Below, one piece after another: positions 1-8,128 of a stretch of 64,000 nucleotides of DNA. A model generated the notes under the pieces. It was not told where the DNA came from. It worked only from the letters and a program-made list of their open reading frames with translations, and did not search any database. The translations under genes and the position numbers were made by a program. How positions within the stretch are numbered: the stretch's first letter is position 1; each line of letters starts with the position of its first letter. The stretch comes from Gottfriedia solisilvae (GTDB lineage Bacteria; Bacillota; Bacilli; Bacillales; Bacillaceae_G), in NCBI RefSeq assembly GCF_002128405.1, contig NZ_NETJ01000001.1:682001-746000 (forward strand), written 5' to 3'.

Positions 1-99
1 ACTATATAATTGGACATACTCATGCCCGACCATCTTTAAATTTACGGCAATCAAATCGTTAATTGCCTTCTCATCATCTACAATCAGTATTTTCGCCAT
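1..99 (-). CDS. Response regulator, receiver domain (partial, cut by window edge)
   Basis: Only the first 33 codons are present; the gene runs off the left edge. The protein begins MAKILIVDDEKAINDLIAVN, the first beta strand and acidic pocket (DDE) of a two-component receiver domain. The ATG is preceded by a strong GGGGAGG ribosome binding site 8 bases upstream. OmpR/PhoB-type regulators commonly start this way, but the DNA-binding domain is out of view, so subfamily and target are unknown. Nothing can be said about a partner kinase. Confidence 0.85.
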   Translation of the reverse strand, partial: MAKILIVDDEKAINDLIAVNLKMVGHEYVQLYS

Positions 100-316
100 A
101 AGAATACACCTCCCCTACATGTTAGCAGGATTCTATCATAGAGTTGTAAACGAGTTGTAAAAAATTTAATTTCCCTATAGTCTAACCCCTCAGTACAAAT
201 AACATTAAATAAGAAATCATTTATTTCTTTTTTTAATAAGTCTATATTTATATATTTTTTCCAGCTCTTGTGTCACTGATATAAAGTAACTAACGCATGG
301 AGTCCTATACGAAGGT

Positions 317-772
317 TTAATCCATGAACAGCTGCTTCTTTTCTTCTTTATTTAAACAAGTAAAAAATTTTTTATGAACTCTCAATTCCTTCTCTTTTTT
401 TGGGAAGATTCTTTCAAACCAGGTTACTGCCATCGGAGTATGTTCTGGCTGTTCATTAATTTTATCCAAAAACCATTCATACTCTGCAATTACCTCATCA
501 TTAATTAGTGAAATGTCCATATTTCTGCATGTAAAATCAAGCACTGCTACGTCTTTTGCAGTTATACATTCATCTAATTTCTTTACTACTCCAATTTCAG
601 ACGGCATGCGTTCATCATTTAAAGAAACAAAGAAATATATATAATTTGGTAATCTAAATAATCCTTTTTTTGTATCTTTTTTATTTGCGATATATAGCCA
701 ATCGCCTTTATTAGCAAAACAATTAAATTCTTCTTCATTAATACCAATTAACATTTTTTCATATTTTTTCAT
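317..772 (-). CDS. Hypothetical protein, 151 aa
   Basis: I do not recognise this family. The protein is cytoplasmic in appearance: no signal peptide or membrane segment, many charged residues, aromatic-rich patches (YIYFF near residue 45), and a Lys/Glu-rich C-terminus ending QLFMD. The ATG follows a purine-rich AGAGGTGACCT site, which supports translation. It is flanked by a 200-base gap on the response regulator side and by a terminator plus gene debris on the other, so it looks like a single-gene unit. A role in stress or competition cannot be read from the sequence. Confidence 0.65.
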   Translation of the reverse strand: MKKYEKMLIGINEEEFNCFANKGDWLYIANKKDTKKGLFRLPNYIYFFVSLNDERMPSEIGVVKKLDECITAKDVAVLDFTCRNMDISLINDEVIAEYEWFLDKINEQPEHTPMAVTWFERIFPKKEKELRVHKKFFTCLNKEEKKQLFMD

Positions 773-850
773 AGGTCACCTCTTTAAATCTATATGTTTA
801 TTATAGCAATTTTAAATAATTCCTTATTGAGGTAATCTGCCAGTTAGCGC

Positions 851-876
851 AAAAAAAGAGTCGCCAAAGGCAACTC
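851..876 (-). terminator. Intrinsic terminator
   Basis: Read on the minus strand, GAGTTGCC-TTT-GGCGACTC forms an 8-bp stem (one G-T pair) followed by seven T. It lies downstream of the maltose acetyltransferase remnant at 917-1117, so it is probably the original terminator of that dead gene. Confidence 0.7.
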
Positions 877-916
877 TGGCAACTCTTGATCTTATTTAAC
901 TAACGCTCTCGTTAGT

Positions 917-1117
917 TCAAGAATGGGATTTAATATGTTGACCAGTTGTATATATTCCTACATTAGGTCCGATCATACAGTTATTACCAATAATTATTTC
1001 TGCCATATCTAAGTTTGTACAGTTTTAGCCAGCATAAAAATTATCTCCTGCGTGTATGTTTTCTCCTAAATCACAATGGAAATTATGCTCAATACTAGGA
1101 TTCTCCTTTGACTCCAT
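917..1117 (-). pseudogene. Remnant of maltose/galactoside O-acetyltransferase (hexapeptide repeat family)
   Basis: The minus strand reads ATG then MESKENPSIEHNFHCDLGEN, a TAA stop after NFYAG, and continues in the same frame with NCTNLDMAEIIIGNNCMIGP and NVGIYTTGQ before a TGA stop. This matches the middle of Maa/LacA-type sugar acetyltransferases (FFCDYGYNIHIGENFF... IGDNCMIAPNVQIYT...). The substrate-binding N-terminus and the C-terminal left-handed beta helix coils are missing, and one internal stop is present. It is therefore a decayed, non-functional fragment. Family membership is inferred from motif memory, not from a search. Confidence 0.75.
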
Positions 1118-1180
1118 TTTAAATCTACTAACTTTTCGATAGTTCTCTACAATATTTCTATTATAAATTTTATTAATTTA

Positions 1181-1343
1181 TTAAGAAGTTGCATAATTAA
1201 GAATAAGTAGTGCGATAAAAATGGTACTATATAAACCAACCTTTTGAATTCTAGTTCTTTTTTTAAACCATTTCCATCTTCTGCTTTCAAGATGAAACAT
1301 TGAATAATCTATAACGCTTAACAATATCGCCCCAATTGCAAAC
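1181..1343 (-). pseudogene. 5'-truncated duplicate of the small membrane protein gene at 4513-4692
   Basis: The minus strand encodes FAIGAILLSVIDYSMFHLES and onward to LNYATS-stop. This is nearly identical to the intact 59-residue protein at 4513-4692. The DNA match is almost perfect over the central 120 bases and diverges near the 3' end. Upstream of the match the copy has an in-frame TAG and no start codon or ribosome binding site, so it cannot be translated as the intact gene is. The two copies are in the same orientation, 3.3 kb apart. Confidence 0.85.
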
Positions 1344-1413
1344 TAATTTGAATCCACCTTATATAGAATTTGGTTAATTAATATATGCATATTCTAGTTG
1401 GATGAAACAATGA

Positions 1414-1569
1414 ACTTGTGAACTATACTTGAAGGTCCAGACCAACGCCACAAACAGTAACAAAACAATAAAAATACCAAATTATAATACCTATATAGAT
1501 GATTACAATGTAATGATCGGTACAGGTTATTTACATGTTTCTAATCCAACTAGAGCATTTGTAACTTGA
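1414..1569 (+). pseudogene. Possible remnant of an unidentified gene (51 codons)
   Basis: An open stretch bounded by TGA codons encodes a 51-residue segment that includes KTIKIPNYNTYIDDYNVMIG and TGYLHVSNPTRAFVT. It has no ATG or ribosome binding site. It reads like the C-terminal part of a protein but I cannot name the family. It sits inside the 0.8-1.58 kb patch of gene debris, which makes decay a reasonable guess; chance opening of a frame is the alternative. Confidence 0.25.
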
Positions 1570-1579
1570 ACAAAGAGTA

Positions 1580-2287
1580 CTAGTTTGGAATAAATGCTTC
1601 AATTTCATTTGACAAAATAGAAGTATCCCATGGATGCCAAAAATAAGTTTTCCCGTCAAATTGCATATCAAACTGATAAGCTATTGGTTCGCCTGTATAT
1701 AAAATAATATCAAAATATGTAGGGTCACCTTTTGTTGTCTCGGGTATGAAATTTGGATTCTCTTTACTACTACTCAAAATTTTTAAGAAAGCATTTAATT
1801 TGTCTCTATCTTGTATCTCCATTATCATTTTCGAATTAGGTGCATAACCTTTATAGATTTCTATCGCATTCACTTTTTCAATTGGTACACTCTTAAAATG
1901 CCATCGATAGTCAGTTTTATCTCTTGCATAATAAACACTATATCCGTTGATTGCATTCTTGTCTTTTAATGCGAGTAAGTCAGAGTTTCCTTCAATTGAA
2001 TAAATTTCTGTACCTTTCTCATGAAATGCAGCATCTCCGTTTTTGATCTTGTACCCCGAATTCGTGACATTGTCTGCTACTTTAAACTTTACTTCCCCTA
2101 TTTTTTCACCAATGAACTGCTCATCAGCTAAAATACCCGAACGGATTCCTTCGTACTGTATACCATCCCATTTCACGAAGTCAATCCAATCAATGATTGC
2201 TTGACCACCTAATAGATTAGATCGACAACCTACTAATAGGAATAACAATAAGATAACTAATACTAAAAACTTATTTAATCGTCTCAT
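1580..2287 (-). CDS. Putative lipoprotein, 235 aa
   Basis: The start is set at the internal ATG (MRRLNKFLVLVI...) because a GAGGGGG ribosome binding site lies just upstream, within the codons of the longer frame. The N-terminus is a typical lipoprotein signal: basic RRLNK, a run of Leu/Val/Ile, then the lipobox LLVG-C around residue 21. The mature part is a soluble domain of about 215 residues with no recognised catalytic motif. It should be lipid-anchored on the outer face of the membrane. Function unknown. It is a single gene next to a run of pseudogenes. Confidence 0.8.
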   Translation of the reverse strand: MRRLNKFLVLVILLLFLLVGCRSNLLGGQAIIDWIDFVKWDGIQYEGIRSGILADEQFIGEKIGEVKFKVADNVTNSGYKIKNGDAAFHEKGTEIYSIEGNSDLLALKDKNAINGYSVYYARDKTDYRWHFKSVPIEKVNAIEIYKGYAPNSKMIMEIQDRDKLNAFLKILSSSKENPNFIPETTKGDPTYFDIILYTGEPIAYQFDMQFDGKTYFWHPWDTSILSNEIEAFIPN

Positions 2288-2446
2288 CAGTACCCCCTCA
2301 ATTTTAAAACTTTTCACATACCTTCATTTTATTATTCTTTATTACAGTTAATTAGTGTTTTTTCATAAAATAGATGTTAATGAAATGATTAACCTCTATT
2401 TGTTAATGCATGCTTTTACAAGATAAGTTAAACTTTCTTCCTTATT

Positions 2447-3721
2447 TTACACTCCTAATGAAGTTAACATTGAAATTGCAGCTTTTAAATCAATATCATC
2501 TTCTAAATGCTTCGGACTCCATGGAATATAAATATCTGGTTGAATCCCTATTCCTGACATTCCTTTCCCTTTTTCAATTCGTGATAGTCGGGAAGTAGGA
2601 TACATTAATTCAAATTCGTTATTCCATTTCATACAAACTAAATTGGTATAATCGTTTAATCCTTTTGTTGGTCTTCCAATAACGGTTACCTTGCTAGATT
2701 GCTTGCAAATCTCTACAAAAGAGTCTCCTGAACTACCACACATACAATCTGTTAATATAACGATCTTATTGGGTGTTTTTTTCCCTTTGAAAATAGTGGT
2801 AGGAAAGAGTTCTTCAAAATTAAATTCTACAAAACCTTTTCCTTTATTTCTTTCCCATTCTTTCTTCATGACATTTAAAAATAATAGTGTTTGTTTATCT
2901 TGAGTATTTTCTATGTCTCTATCAAGTTCGATTAATTGGCGTACAGTGTTTTCATTCGTACAATTGAATAGCATCTTATCCTCTGGATCTTCCAGATTTA
3001 TCCCTTCTTCAGGCATAATATAAGAAAGAAGTGGATAAAAACTTGCGTCACTACCTCCATAATTTGTTCGAACATCGATAATCCAATGCTCAGTTGATTC
3101 TAGTAAATTATCATTTTCATTTAACATGTTTGAAATTGCTTCAGGATCCATAAAATCTGTAATCGTCATTTTTAATATATTCTCTGATATTGACCTAACT
3201 GAATACGTAGGAGAATAAGGAGATTTATCATATAAGTAAAATTGAAAAAGGCTTTGATTACCATTTAAATCTTCTATTTCTCCATATTTATATAAAGAAA
3301 GGATGTGCGCCCAATTTTCCCGTTCGGCAGATTCATGGAACAACAATCTTTTATGTAATTCAACTAATTCAGGAACTGTTATGCCTTCTAAAGATTTGAA
3401 GAACATACCACATTTTAGCCTATTTTCACTACTAACTTCAGTCACATATAATCTATCATCATATCGACGCACTTGAAAACCAAGTTCTAATTTTCTAGTT
3501 TTAACTGAATCGTTCTGTAAGAAGTATACATGCTGATCCTTGAAATCTAATAAATAATCCTTAACAATCTCAGTAAACAATTCCTTTGTTAGTTTATTAC
3601 TCACTTTTAAATCTTTTATTTTCTGTAAAAAGTAATTAGGGTTATCCCAGCCTTTTTTGTCTTTAAAACCAGAATAATCTTGATGCATAATTTGTACAAT
3701 TTCTTTAAAAATAGATTCCAT
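2447..3721 (-). CDS. S41 family (tail-specific/C-terminal processing) peptidase, 424 aa
   Basis: The C-terminal half carries S41 signatures: TEHWIIDVRTNYGGSD (about residue 210), the nucleophile region CMCGSSGDSF (about 328-335), then GRPTKGLNDYTN and the G-I-G-I-QPD motif near the end. S41 enzymes use a Ser/Lys dyad to cut proteins, often near free C-termini. No signal peptide or PDZ domain is evident, so the enzyme looks cytoplasmic, unlike CtpA/CtpB. The start has a good AGAGGTGA site 5 bases upstream. The substrate is unknown. S41-like domains without PDZ also occur in proteins that are not proteases. Confidence 0.75.
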   Translation of the reverse strand: MESIFKEIVQIMHQDYSGFKDKKGWDNPNYFLQKIKDLKVSNKLTKELFTEIVKDYLLDFKDQHVYFLQNDSVKTRKLELGFQVRRYDDRLYVTEVSSENRLKCGMFFKSLEGITVPELVELHKRLLFHESAERENWAHILSLYKYGEIEDLNGNQSLFQFYLYDKSPYSPTYSVRSISENILKMTITDFMDPEAISNMLNENDNLLESTEHWIIDVRTNYGGSDASFYPLLSYIMPEEGINLEDPEDKMLFNCTNENTVRQLIELDRDIENTQDKQTLLFLNVMKKEWERNKGKGFVEFNFEELFPTTIFKGKKTPNKIVILTDCMCGSSGDSFVEICKQSSKVTVIGRPTKGLNDYTNLVCMKWNNEFELMYPTSRLSRIEKGKGMSGIGIQPDIYIPWSPKHLEDDIDLKAAISMLTSLGV

Positions 3722-3824
3722 CTAATTCACCTCTTATACTTAAAACATTCTATTAGAAGAATTCTATTTTTATCCAAAATTTTCCTTTTTTGTTTAACTA
3801 ACAGTATGCGCAATAAAAATTAGT

Positions 3825-4340
3825 TCAATCTACTAATTTAAAACTATAACTGTCATGTTTCGAACGAGGTATTTTAGAAATTGAAAAGTTTTTCTCGCCT
3901 ATTTTTAATGTTTTTACAATTGTACGATTATCTACTGTTACTTTTAATTTCGATTTGACATTTGTTTCATTACTTACTATTAATAACAACTGATTTGAAT
4001 CATCACTCTCAATATCAAGTACATAAGCTTCCAATGAACTATCTGAATTATTATCGTAATCTGATATTAAGTAGTTTCCTGATATTCTTTTCGTAAAATG
4101 AATGAAGCCAGGCTTATTTTTATAAAGATAAGGAACTATTCGATTCTTCTTTATATCTATAATTTTTAAAACTTCAATTTCTTCTTGATTCTTACCTCGC
4201 TCACTTAGTTGTATGGACTTTGTAATTGACTCTTTATCATTGCCATAAATATCAGCATCTGAATTTTGTGTCATAAATTGATAGGAATAGACACATACAA
4301 TGATTAAACATAATATAATACCAATTTTTGCCTTTAACAT
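3825..4340 (-). CDS. Membrane-anchored hypothetical protein, 171 aa
   Basis: The longest frame starts with TTG without a ribosome binding site; the ATG 13 codons later follows a GGGGA site 7 bases away and gives MLKAKIGIILCLIIVCVYSY, a clean N-terminal membrane anchor or uncleaved signal. The remaining ~145 residues are polar and beta-rich in appearance (for example KSKLKVTVDNRTIVKTLKIG), suggesting an extracytoplasmic domain. No family recognised. It is separated from its neighbours by about 100-170 bases and probably transcribed alone. Confidence 0.65.
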   Translation of the reverse strand: MLKAKIGIILCLIIVCVYSYQFMTQNSDADIYGNDKESITKSIQLSERGKNQEEIEVLKIIDIKKNRIVPYLYKNKPGFIHFTKRISGNYLISDYDNNSDSSLEAYVLDIESDDSNQLLLIVSNETNVKSKLKVTVDNRTIVKTLKIGEKNFSISKIPRSKHDSYSFKLVD

Positions 4341-4479
4341 ATTAAAATCCCCAATTCTAAAAGATACAATTATAACCAAGTTATCATTTTTGAAATGGAT
4401 TATATATGTTCATTTGAAAATGGAATATATTAACAAAGAGTGGTATCAGTTATTACTACTTATCTGAATAAATAAAAAA

Positions 4480-4504
4480 GAAACTTCATAATCCAAAGTT
4501 TCTT
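4480..4504. terminator. Bidirectional intrinsic terminator
   Basis: GAAACTT and AAGTTTC form a 7-bp stem around a 9-base loop, with A runs on the left and TTTT on the right, so it can act in both directions. On the minus strand it follows the small membrane protein gene at 4513-4692. Confidence 0.6.
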
Positions 4505-4512
4505 TTAATTTA

Positions 4513-4692
4513 TTAAGAAGTTACATAATTCAGTACGATTAACACTATACAAACAGTACTATATAAACCAACCTTTTGAATTCTAGTTCTTTTTTTAAAC
4601 CATTTCCATCTTCTGCTTTCAAGATGAAACATTGAATAATCTATAACGCTTAACAATATCGCCCCAATTGCAAACCAAGTTATATTTGACAT
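4513..4692 (-). CDS. Small two-helix membrane protein, 59 aa
   Basis: Two hydrophobic segments (WFAIGAILLSVIDYSMF and VGLYSTVCIVLIVLNYV) flank a basic loop SRRWKWFKKRTRIQK, so the loop should face the cytoplasm. A GGGGAG site lies 6 bases before the ATG; the TTG one codon earlier is a less likely start. No function is known to me. A truncated second copy of this gene lies at 1181-1343, so the locus has been duplicated. Small membrane proteins of this type sometimes regulate transporters or act as toxins, but nothing here decides that. Confidence 0.75.
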   Translation of the reverse strand: MSNITWFAIGAILLSVIDYSMFHLESRRWKWFKKRTRIQKVGLYSTVCIVLIVLNYVTS

Positions 4693-4840
4693 CAAATTCT
4701 CCCCAAAAATTTTATATCAGTATACTTCTGTATAAATTTTCCAATCCCTTCTTACTAATAGTTGAATGTTGAATGTTTAAGAAGCATAATCTAAAAAACA
4801 TTTGTCATAATTTTATATATCGAACCAAGTTAAAATAAAA

Positions 4841-4871
4841 AAGCCAAGGCAGAATGAAACTCCCATGGCTT
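4841..4871 (-). terminator. Intrinsic terminator of the GNAT gene
   Basis: On the minus strand AAGCCA-t-GG pairs with CC-t-TGGCTT around a 13-base loop, followed by TTTTTT. It lies 43 bases past the stop of the acetyltransferase gene at 4914-5489. Confidence 0.75.
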
Positions 4872-4913
4872 ACTTACAAGTTGGTAATATTTTATAAATT
4901 ACTATTATTAGAC

Positions 4914-5489
4914 TTAAATGTCTTCTAACATATTTTGTCCTTCTTTATTTTCATTAAAGGTAAGTACTTCATGAACTGGCTGATAGGATTCACCGTAAAA
5001 ATGCGTGTCTCTGTATGTGTGAATCATGTTATATGTCTTTTTCATGGCTTTATAAATGAGATCCTCACTCTCATTATTAGGTGACCAATATAAGATTTCC
5101 ATTGAATTTATTTCTTGTGTTGCGAGTGATCGTCTACTGTATCCTATAGATTGGGCGTGCTCAAATCCTTCTCTTTTATAAAAACGCAGTCTTTTTTCTG
5201 TATCAGTATCATCATAATTAACCGGCTCGACCTCTAAAATAATCGGTTTGCCTTTCTTTTTTAACTGATCAAGTAGTTTATTACCCAAGCCCTGTCCACG
5301 TGCATCCTTGGAAACAAATAAATAATCAATAAATACAAAATCATCAAGTTCCGCATACATAAGAACATGATGCGGGCCCTCGTCCTTATGATAAATATCT
5401 GACCGCTCTTTTAATAAAGTCTCCATATGCTCCCTTGATTTCATTTCTTCTATGGGAAAATATTGATTCAGTTTTTCATACCAATGCAT
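4914..5489 (-). CDS. GNAT family N-acetyltransferase, 191 aa
   Basis: Contains the acetyl-CoA binding motif A of the GNAT fold, FVSKDARGQGLGNKLLDQL (about residues 58-76; R/Q-x-x-G-x-G/A), followed by ILEVEP and RLRFYKREGF, the usual beta5-alpha4 region. It should transfer an acetyl group from acetyl-CoA to an amine; the substrate is not predictable. The C-terminal ~75 residues (SMEILYWSPNNESED...) form an extension beyond the minimal 140-residue fold. An AGGGAG site 7 bases before the ATG supports the start. It is a monocistronic gene with its own terminator. Confidence 0.85.
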   Translation of the reverse strand: MHWYEKLNQYFPIEEMKSREHMETLLKERSDIYHKDEGPHHVLMYAELDDFVFIDYLFVSKDARGQGLGNKLLDQLKKKGKPIILEVEPVNYDDTDTEKRLRFYKREGFEHAQSIGYSRRSLATQEINSMEILYWSPNNESEDLIYKAMKKTYNMIHTYRDTHFYGESYQPVHEVLTFNENKEGQNMLEDI

Positions 5490-5682
5490 TTGTTTTCTCC
5501 CTTTCTGCCTGCCTGAACGATTGTGCCATGTTTTAGAAAATTAAAAGTGATATTAATTAAACCTTTAAAGGAAGTATTTGAAGTATTTACCATTTTCATA
5601 CCCGAAAGTTCTCATGCAAAAGGTGCATTTTTTGTTCTCGATTCATTTTTTAATATTTTATCCGCGATCATAATCCCACAAA

Positions 5683-5976
5683 TCATCTCAAAGTGTTTCT
5701 GTTTAGTAGCCTGAATATATAATTACATAACCATTTAATAATAATGTAAACGATCGCAATGAAAATAAAAGTAATAATCAATCCAATTATTATTCCTACT
5801 ACCGGAAGATTTTCAAAGATTCCATGATATACAACAAAATAACTATCGTGAAAACCAAAATCGTGGTTAGATTTTGGTTGAAATAGACTTAATACTAACT
5901 TAATGTTTATAAATAAAATAATGAGATGAACCATCAATGAAAATAGAATAGATTGAATAACTGTAGATTTTAACAT
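5683..5976 (-). CDS. Small integral membrane protein, 97 aa
   Basis: Two long hydrophobic stretches, around residues 8-34 and 55-85 (VVGIIIGLIITFIFIAIVYI), enclose a polar loop with FGFHDSYFVVYHG. The end is basic (NYIFRLLNRNTLR), consistent with a cytoplasmic C-terminus. The FHDSYFVV-type loop resembles a short motif seen near the haem site of cytochrome oxidase subunit I (HDTYFVV), and small 'cbb3/COX-like' orphan proteins with this loop occur in bacteria, but the protein is far too short to be an oxidase. The start follows AAGAGGA. Function unknown. Confidence 0.7.
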   Translation of the reverse strand: MLKSTVIQSILFSLMVHLIILFINIKLVLSLFQPKSNHDFGFHDSYFVVYHGIFENLPVVGIIIGLIITFIFIAIVYIIIKWLCNYIFRLLNRNTLR

Positions 5977-6040
5977 ATTTTTCCTCTTTTGGTTTTTTCA
6001 CTAATTTTACCATTTTTATAATATTCTGTCAGATGAGACA

Positions 6041-6065
6041 AAAAAAAGAGTCACCTTTATGACTC
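6041..6065 (-). terminator. Intrinsic terminator
   Basis: On the minus strand GAGTCA-loop-TGACTC forms a 6-bp stem followed by eight T. It ends the transcript of the 132-residue gene at 6114-6512. Confidence 0.75.
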
Positions 6066-6113
6066 ACACGTATTAATCTCAACTATTTGAATTTCTCTAT
6101 TTGTCTCCTACTA

Positions 6114-6512
6114 CTAACTATTAAAACTACCTAATATCATAAAATCTACAAGAGCACCGCTCACTGGATTTTCTGATCCTAATACATTAATTCCTAAAAC
6201 GGTAACACCACTAATATTCGTAACATTAGCAGAAACATATTTTCCAGAAACATTTTTCTCACGCATTTGAACTCTTGGTCTTGCGTTAATTGAAGGGTTT
6301 GTGGAATATACACTTGCTACTGCGTAATCGATCGTTGTTAATAATGGATTACCACTCGCTAATCCATTGTCTGTAAAATATAATGTCGCTACACCATTTG
6401 CGTCGGATGTAGCTTGTCCATAAATAATTCGCTTAACTTTTTTAGGATTTGATTCCCCTGCTTTCAACACCTGAAAAGAAGTCGGTGCCAGCGAAAATAT
6501 TTCAATGCCCAT
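6114..6512 (-). CDS. Hypothetical beta-rich protein, 132 aa
   Basis: No family is recognised with confidence. The sequence is rich in Ser, Thr, Val, Asn and Gly with few Lys/Glu clusters. It has no Cys, no signal peptide and no membrane segment. Phrases such as GQATSDANGVATLYFTDNG and VSANVTNISGVTVLGINVLG look like the repeating beta strands of phage fibre, surface-layer or spore-surface proteins. A very good AGGGAGG site lies 6 bases before the ATG, and the gene has its own terminator, so it is expressed alone. No other phage genes are nearby, so a prophage origin is only a possibility. Confidence 0.6.
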   Translation of the reverse strand: MGIEIFSLAPTSFQVLKAGESNPKKVKRIIYGQATSDANGVATLYFTDNGLASGNPLLTTIDYAVASVYSTNPSINARPRVQMREKNVSGKYVSANVTNISGVTVLGINVLGSENPVSGALVDFMILGSFNS

Positions 6513-6737
6513 AGCTACCCTCCCTATGTAACCATTGTATTCTTATGAAAGATTGTCCTAATCCACTAATATTCTATGTTTAGTTTATAAGTTTGTTACT
6601 TTAAAGTGCCTTGGTGGTTCCTTTTTAAACTAAAACGGCTACCATTAATTTCTGAAATAAACGCCATTTTTCAATTTTATTTCACACATCTTTATAAGTT
6701 TTTAACTCTCTATCTATGCTACTTTCCATTTAAGCAT

Positions 6738-6764
6738 AAAAAAAAGGCTAGCATTGCTAACCTT
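6738..6764 (-). terminator. Intrinsic terminator of the sigma factor-clpP operon
   Basis: On the minus strand AAGGTTAGC-AAT-GCTAGCCTT forms a 9-bp stem (one G-T pair) followed by a run of T. It lies 30 bases after the clpP stop codon. Confidence 0.85.
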
Positions 6765-6793
6765 CTTAGTTTTTTTAACCTATAATAATGGAA

Positions 6794-7378
6794 TTAATTC
6801 TTTGGATAAAGAATCTCATCAATAATTCCATATTCTTTTGCTTCTTCTGCGCTCATGAAGTAGTCTCTATCTGTATCCTTGGCAACCTTTTCAACTGATT
6901 GACCTGTTCTGTCGGCAATGATTTGATTTAGATGCTCACGTAACTTTAATATTCGACGTGCAGATATTTCAATTTCTGTTGCTTGGCCTCTTGCCCCTCC
7001 TAGTGGTTGGTGAATCATGATTTCACTGTTTGGAAGAGCGTAACGTTTACCTTTCGTTCCTGCTAGCAAAAGCATTGCACCAAATGAGGCAGCCATTCCT
7101 GTACAAATTGTTTTAATTTCTGGCTTAATATATTGCATTGTATCATAAATGGCGAATCCTGCTGAGGTCGATCCACCAGGGCTATTTATATACAGAGAAA
7201 TTTCTTTATCAGGATCATCAGCAGCTAAAAATAATAATTGCGCCACAACACTATTCGCAACATGGTCATTAATTTCATCGCCAATAATAATAATTCGATC
7301 TTTTAACAAACGGGAATAGATATCATATGAACGTTCACCACGACTAGAATTTTCAATAACATAAGGAATTGTACTCAT
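6794..7378 (-). CDS. clpP: ATP-dependent Clp protease proteolytic subunit, accessory paralogue (ClpP2 type)
   Basis: Full-length ClpP (194 aa) with the catalytic triad at the standard positions: Ser98 in GMAASFGAM, His123 in MIHQPLGG and Asp172 in TDRDYF. The INSPGGS oxyanion region is present near residue 65. ClpP assembles into a double heptamer fed by ClpX or ClpC-type ATPases in the cytoplasm. The sequence [11 protein letters not shown] differs from the housekeeping ASMGAFLL and resembles the second ClpP of the Bacillus cereus group, so this is probably an extra copy, not the main one. It sits 30 bases behind an ECF sigma factor gene with a perfect AAGGAGG site, so the two are co-transcribed. 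Confidence 0.92.
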   Translation of the reverse strand: MSTIPYVIENSSRGERSYDIYSRLLKDRIIIIGDEINDHVANSVVAQLLFLAADDPDKEISLYINSPGGSTSAGFAIYDTMQYIKPEIKTICTGMAASFGAMLLLAGTKGKRYALPNSEIMIHQPLGGARGQATEIEISARRILKLREHLNQIIADRTGQSVEKVAKDTDRDYFMSAEEAKEYGIIDEILYPKN

Positions 7379-7408
7379 TTATAAATCCTCCTTAAAAGCT
7401 TTAATTGG

Positions 7409-8128
7409 CTATGCTGCCATACAGAGAGTGCTTGAAGGAGTTTGAGTTCGACGTGCCTGGAAATTACGTAATAACATTTTAGGACTTTCTACAATACAAT
7501 CTAATGAAGGAATAGCCTGGATGAGAACAGTAGGATCCTGAACTTCTAACGCTTCATGAAAAAGTTTATCCAGCTGTTCGCGGTCTTCAACATCCCAGAA
7601 ATATTCAACAGAAAAGGATTGTTCTTCTTTATTTGTTTTTTCTAATCGCTTTTTTGCACGATGTAGGCTAGATTTTATTGCCATTTCTGATGTTTCTAAA
7701 ATGTCCGCAATTTCCTTGAATCGATATTGAAATGCTTCTTTTAGAAAAAAGATTACTGCTTGTTTTGGCGTAAAATTCTGAAGTAGTAGATCCACACTAT
7801 TCATTTTATCTACAATTTGATCATTTACTGCAGTTTGTGAATGTTCGATATCAGGACTAATTGTTTCATCTTTTCTTTTACGTAAAGTATCAATCCAATG
7901 ATTGTAAGCAATTTTATTTAATAAAGCTGAAGTCATTTTTTCACGCTCATAATACTTTACTGCTTTAAAAAATGTTTCCTGTGCGATATCGTCACCATCC
8001 CATTCATTTTGAGCGAGAAAACGGCAATACCGCTGCAATTTTGGATAGTGTTCCATCCAATAATATTCCTCAGACCTTTCACCCTGAATTCCCTTTTCTA
8101 TGCTGTGCAGGCCAAGCTTACTAGACAT
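7409..8128 (-). CDS. ECF-type RNA polymerase sigma factor with C-terminal extension ending in Met-Ala-Ala
   Basis: Region 2 is visible as YCRFLAQNEWDGDDIAQETF (about residues 32-51) and region 4 as FTPKQAVIFFLKEAFQYRFK through EIADILETSEMAIKSSLHRA (about 119-157). Together they bind core polymerase and the -35 element. The 239 residues exceed the usual ECF length of ~170; the extra ~75 residues contain no motif I know and end STLCMAA. No anti-sigma gene is adjacent; the next gene in the operon is a clpP paralogue. The ending resembles ssrA-type degrons (…LAA), so Clp turnover of this sigma factor is an attractive inference. AAGGAG lies 9 bases before the ATG. Confidence 0.88.
   Translation of the reverse strand: MSSKLGLHSIEKGIQGERSEEYYWMEHYPKLQRYCRFLAQNEWDGDDIAQETFFKAVKYYEREKMTSALLNKIAYNHWIDTLRKRKDETISPDIEHSQTAVNDQIVDKMNSVDLLLQNFTPKQAVIFFLKEAFQYRFKEIADILETSEMAIKSSLHRAKKRLEKTNKEEQSFSVEYFWDVEDREQLDKLFHEALEVQDPTVLIQAIPSLDCIVESPKMLLRNFQARRTQTPSSTLCMAA

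Noticed and set aside
4914-5489. GNAT and the nearby NTase or NAT genes as antibiotic resistance determinants
   Set aside because: The sequences show only general family motifs, so no specific drug substrate can be supported.
5490-5682. Possible gene remnant between the GNAT and small membrane protein genes
   Set aside because: Both strands show short open stretches, but neither has a ribosome binding site or a recognisable motif.
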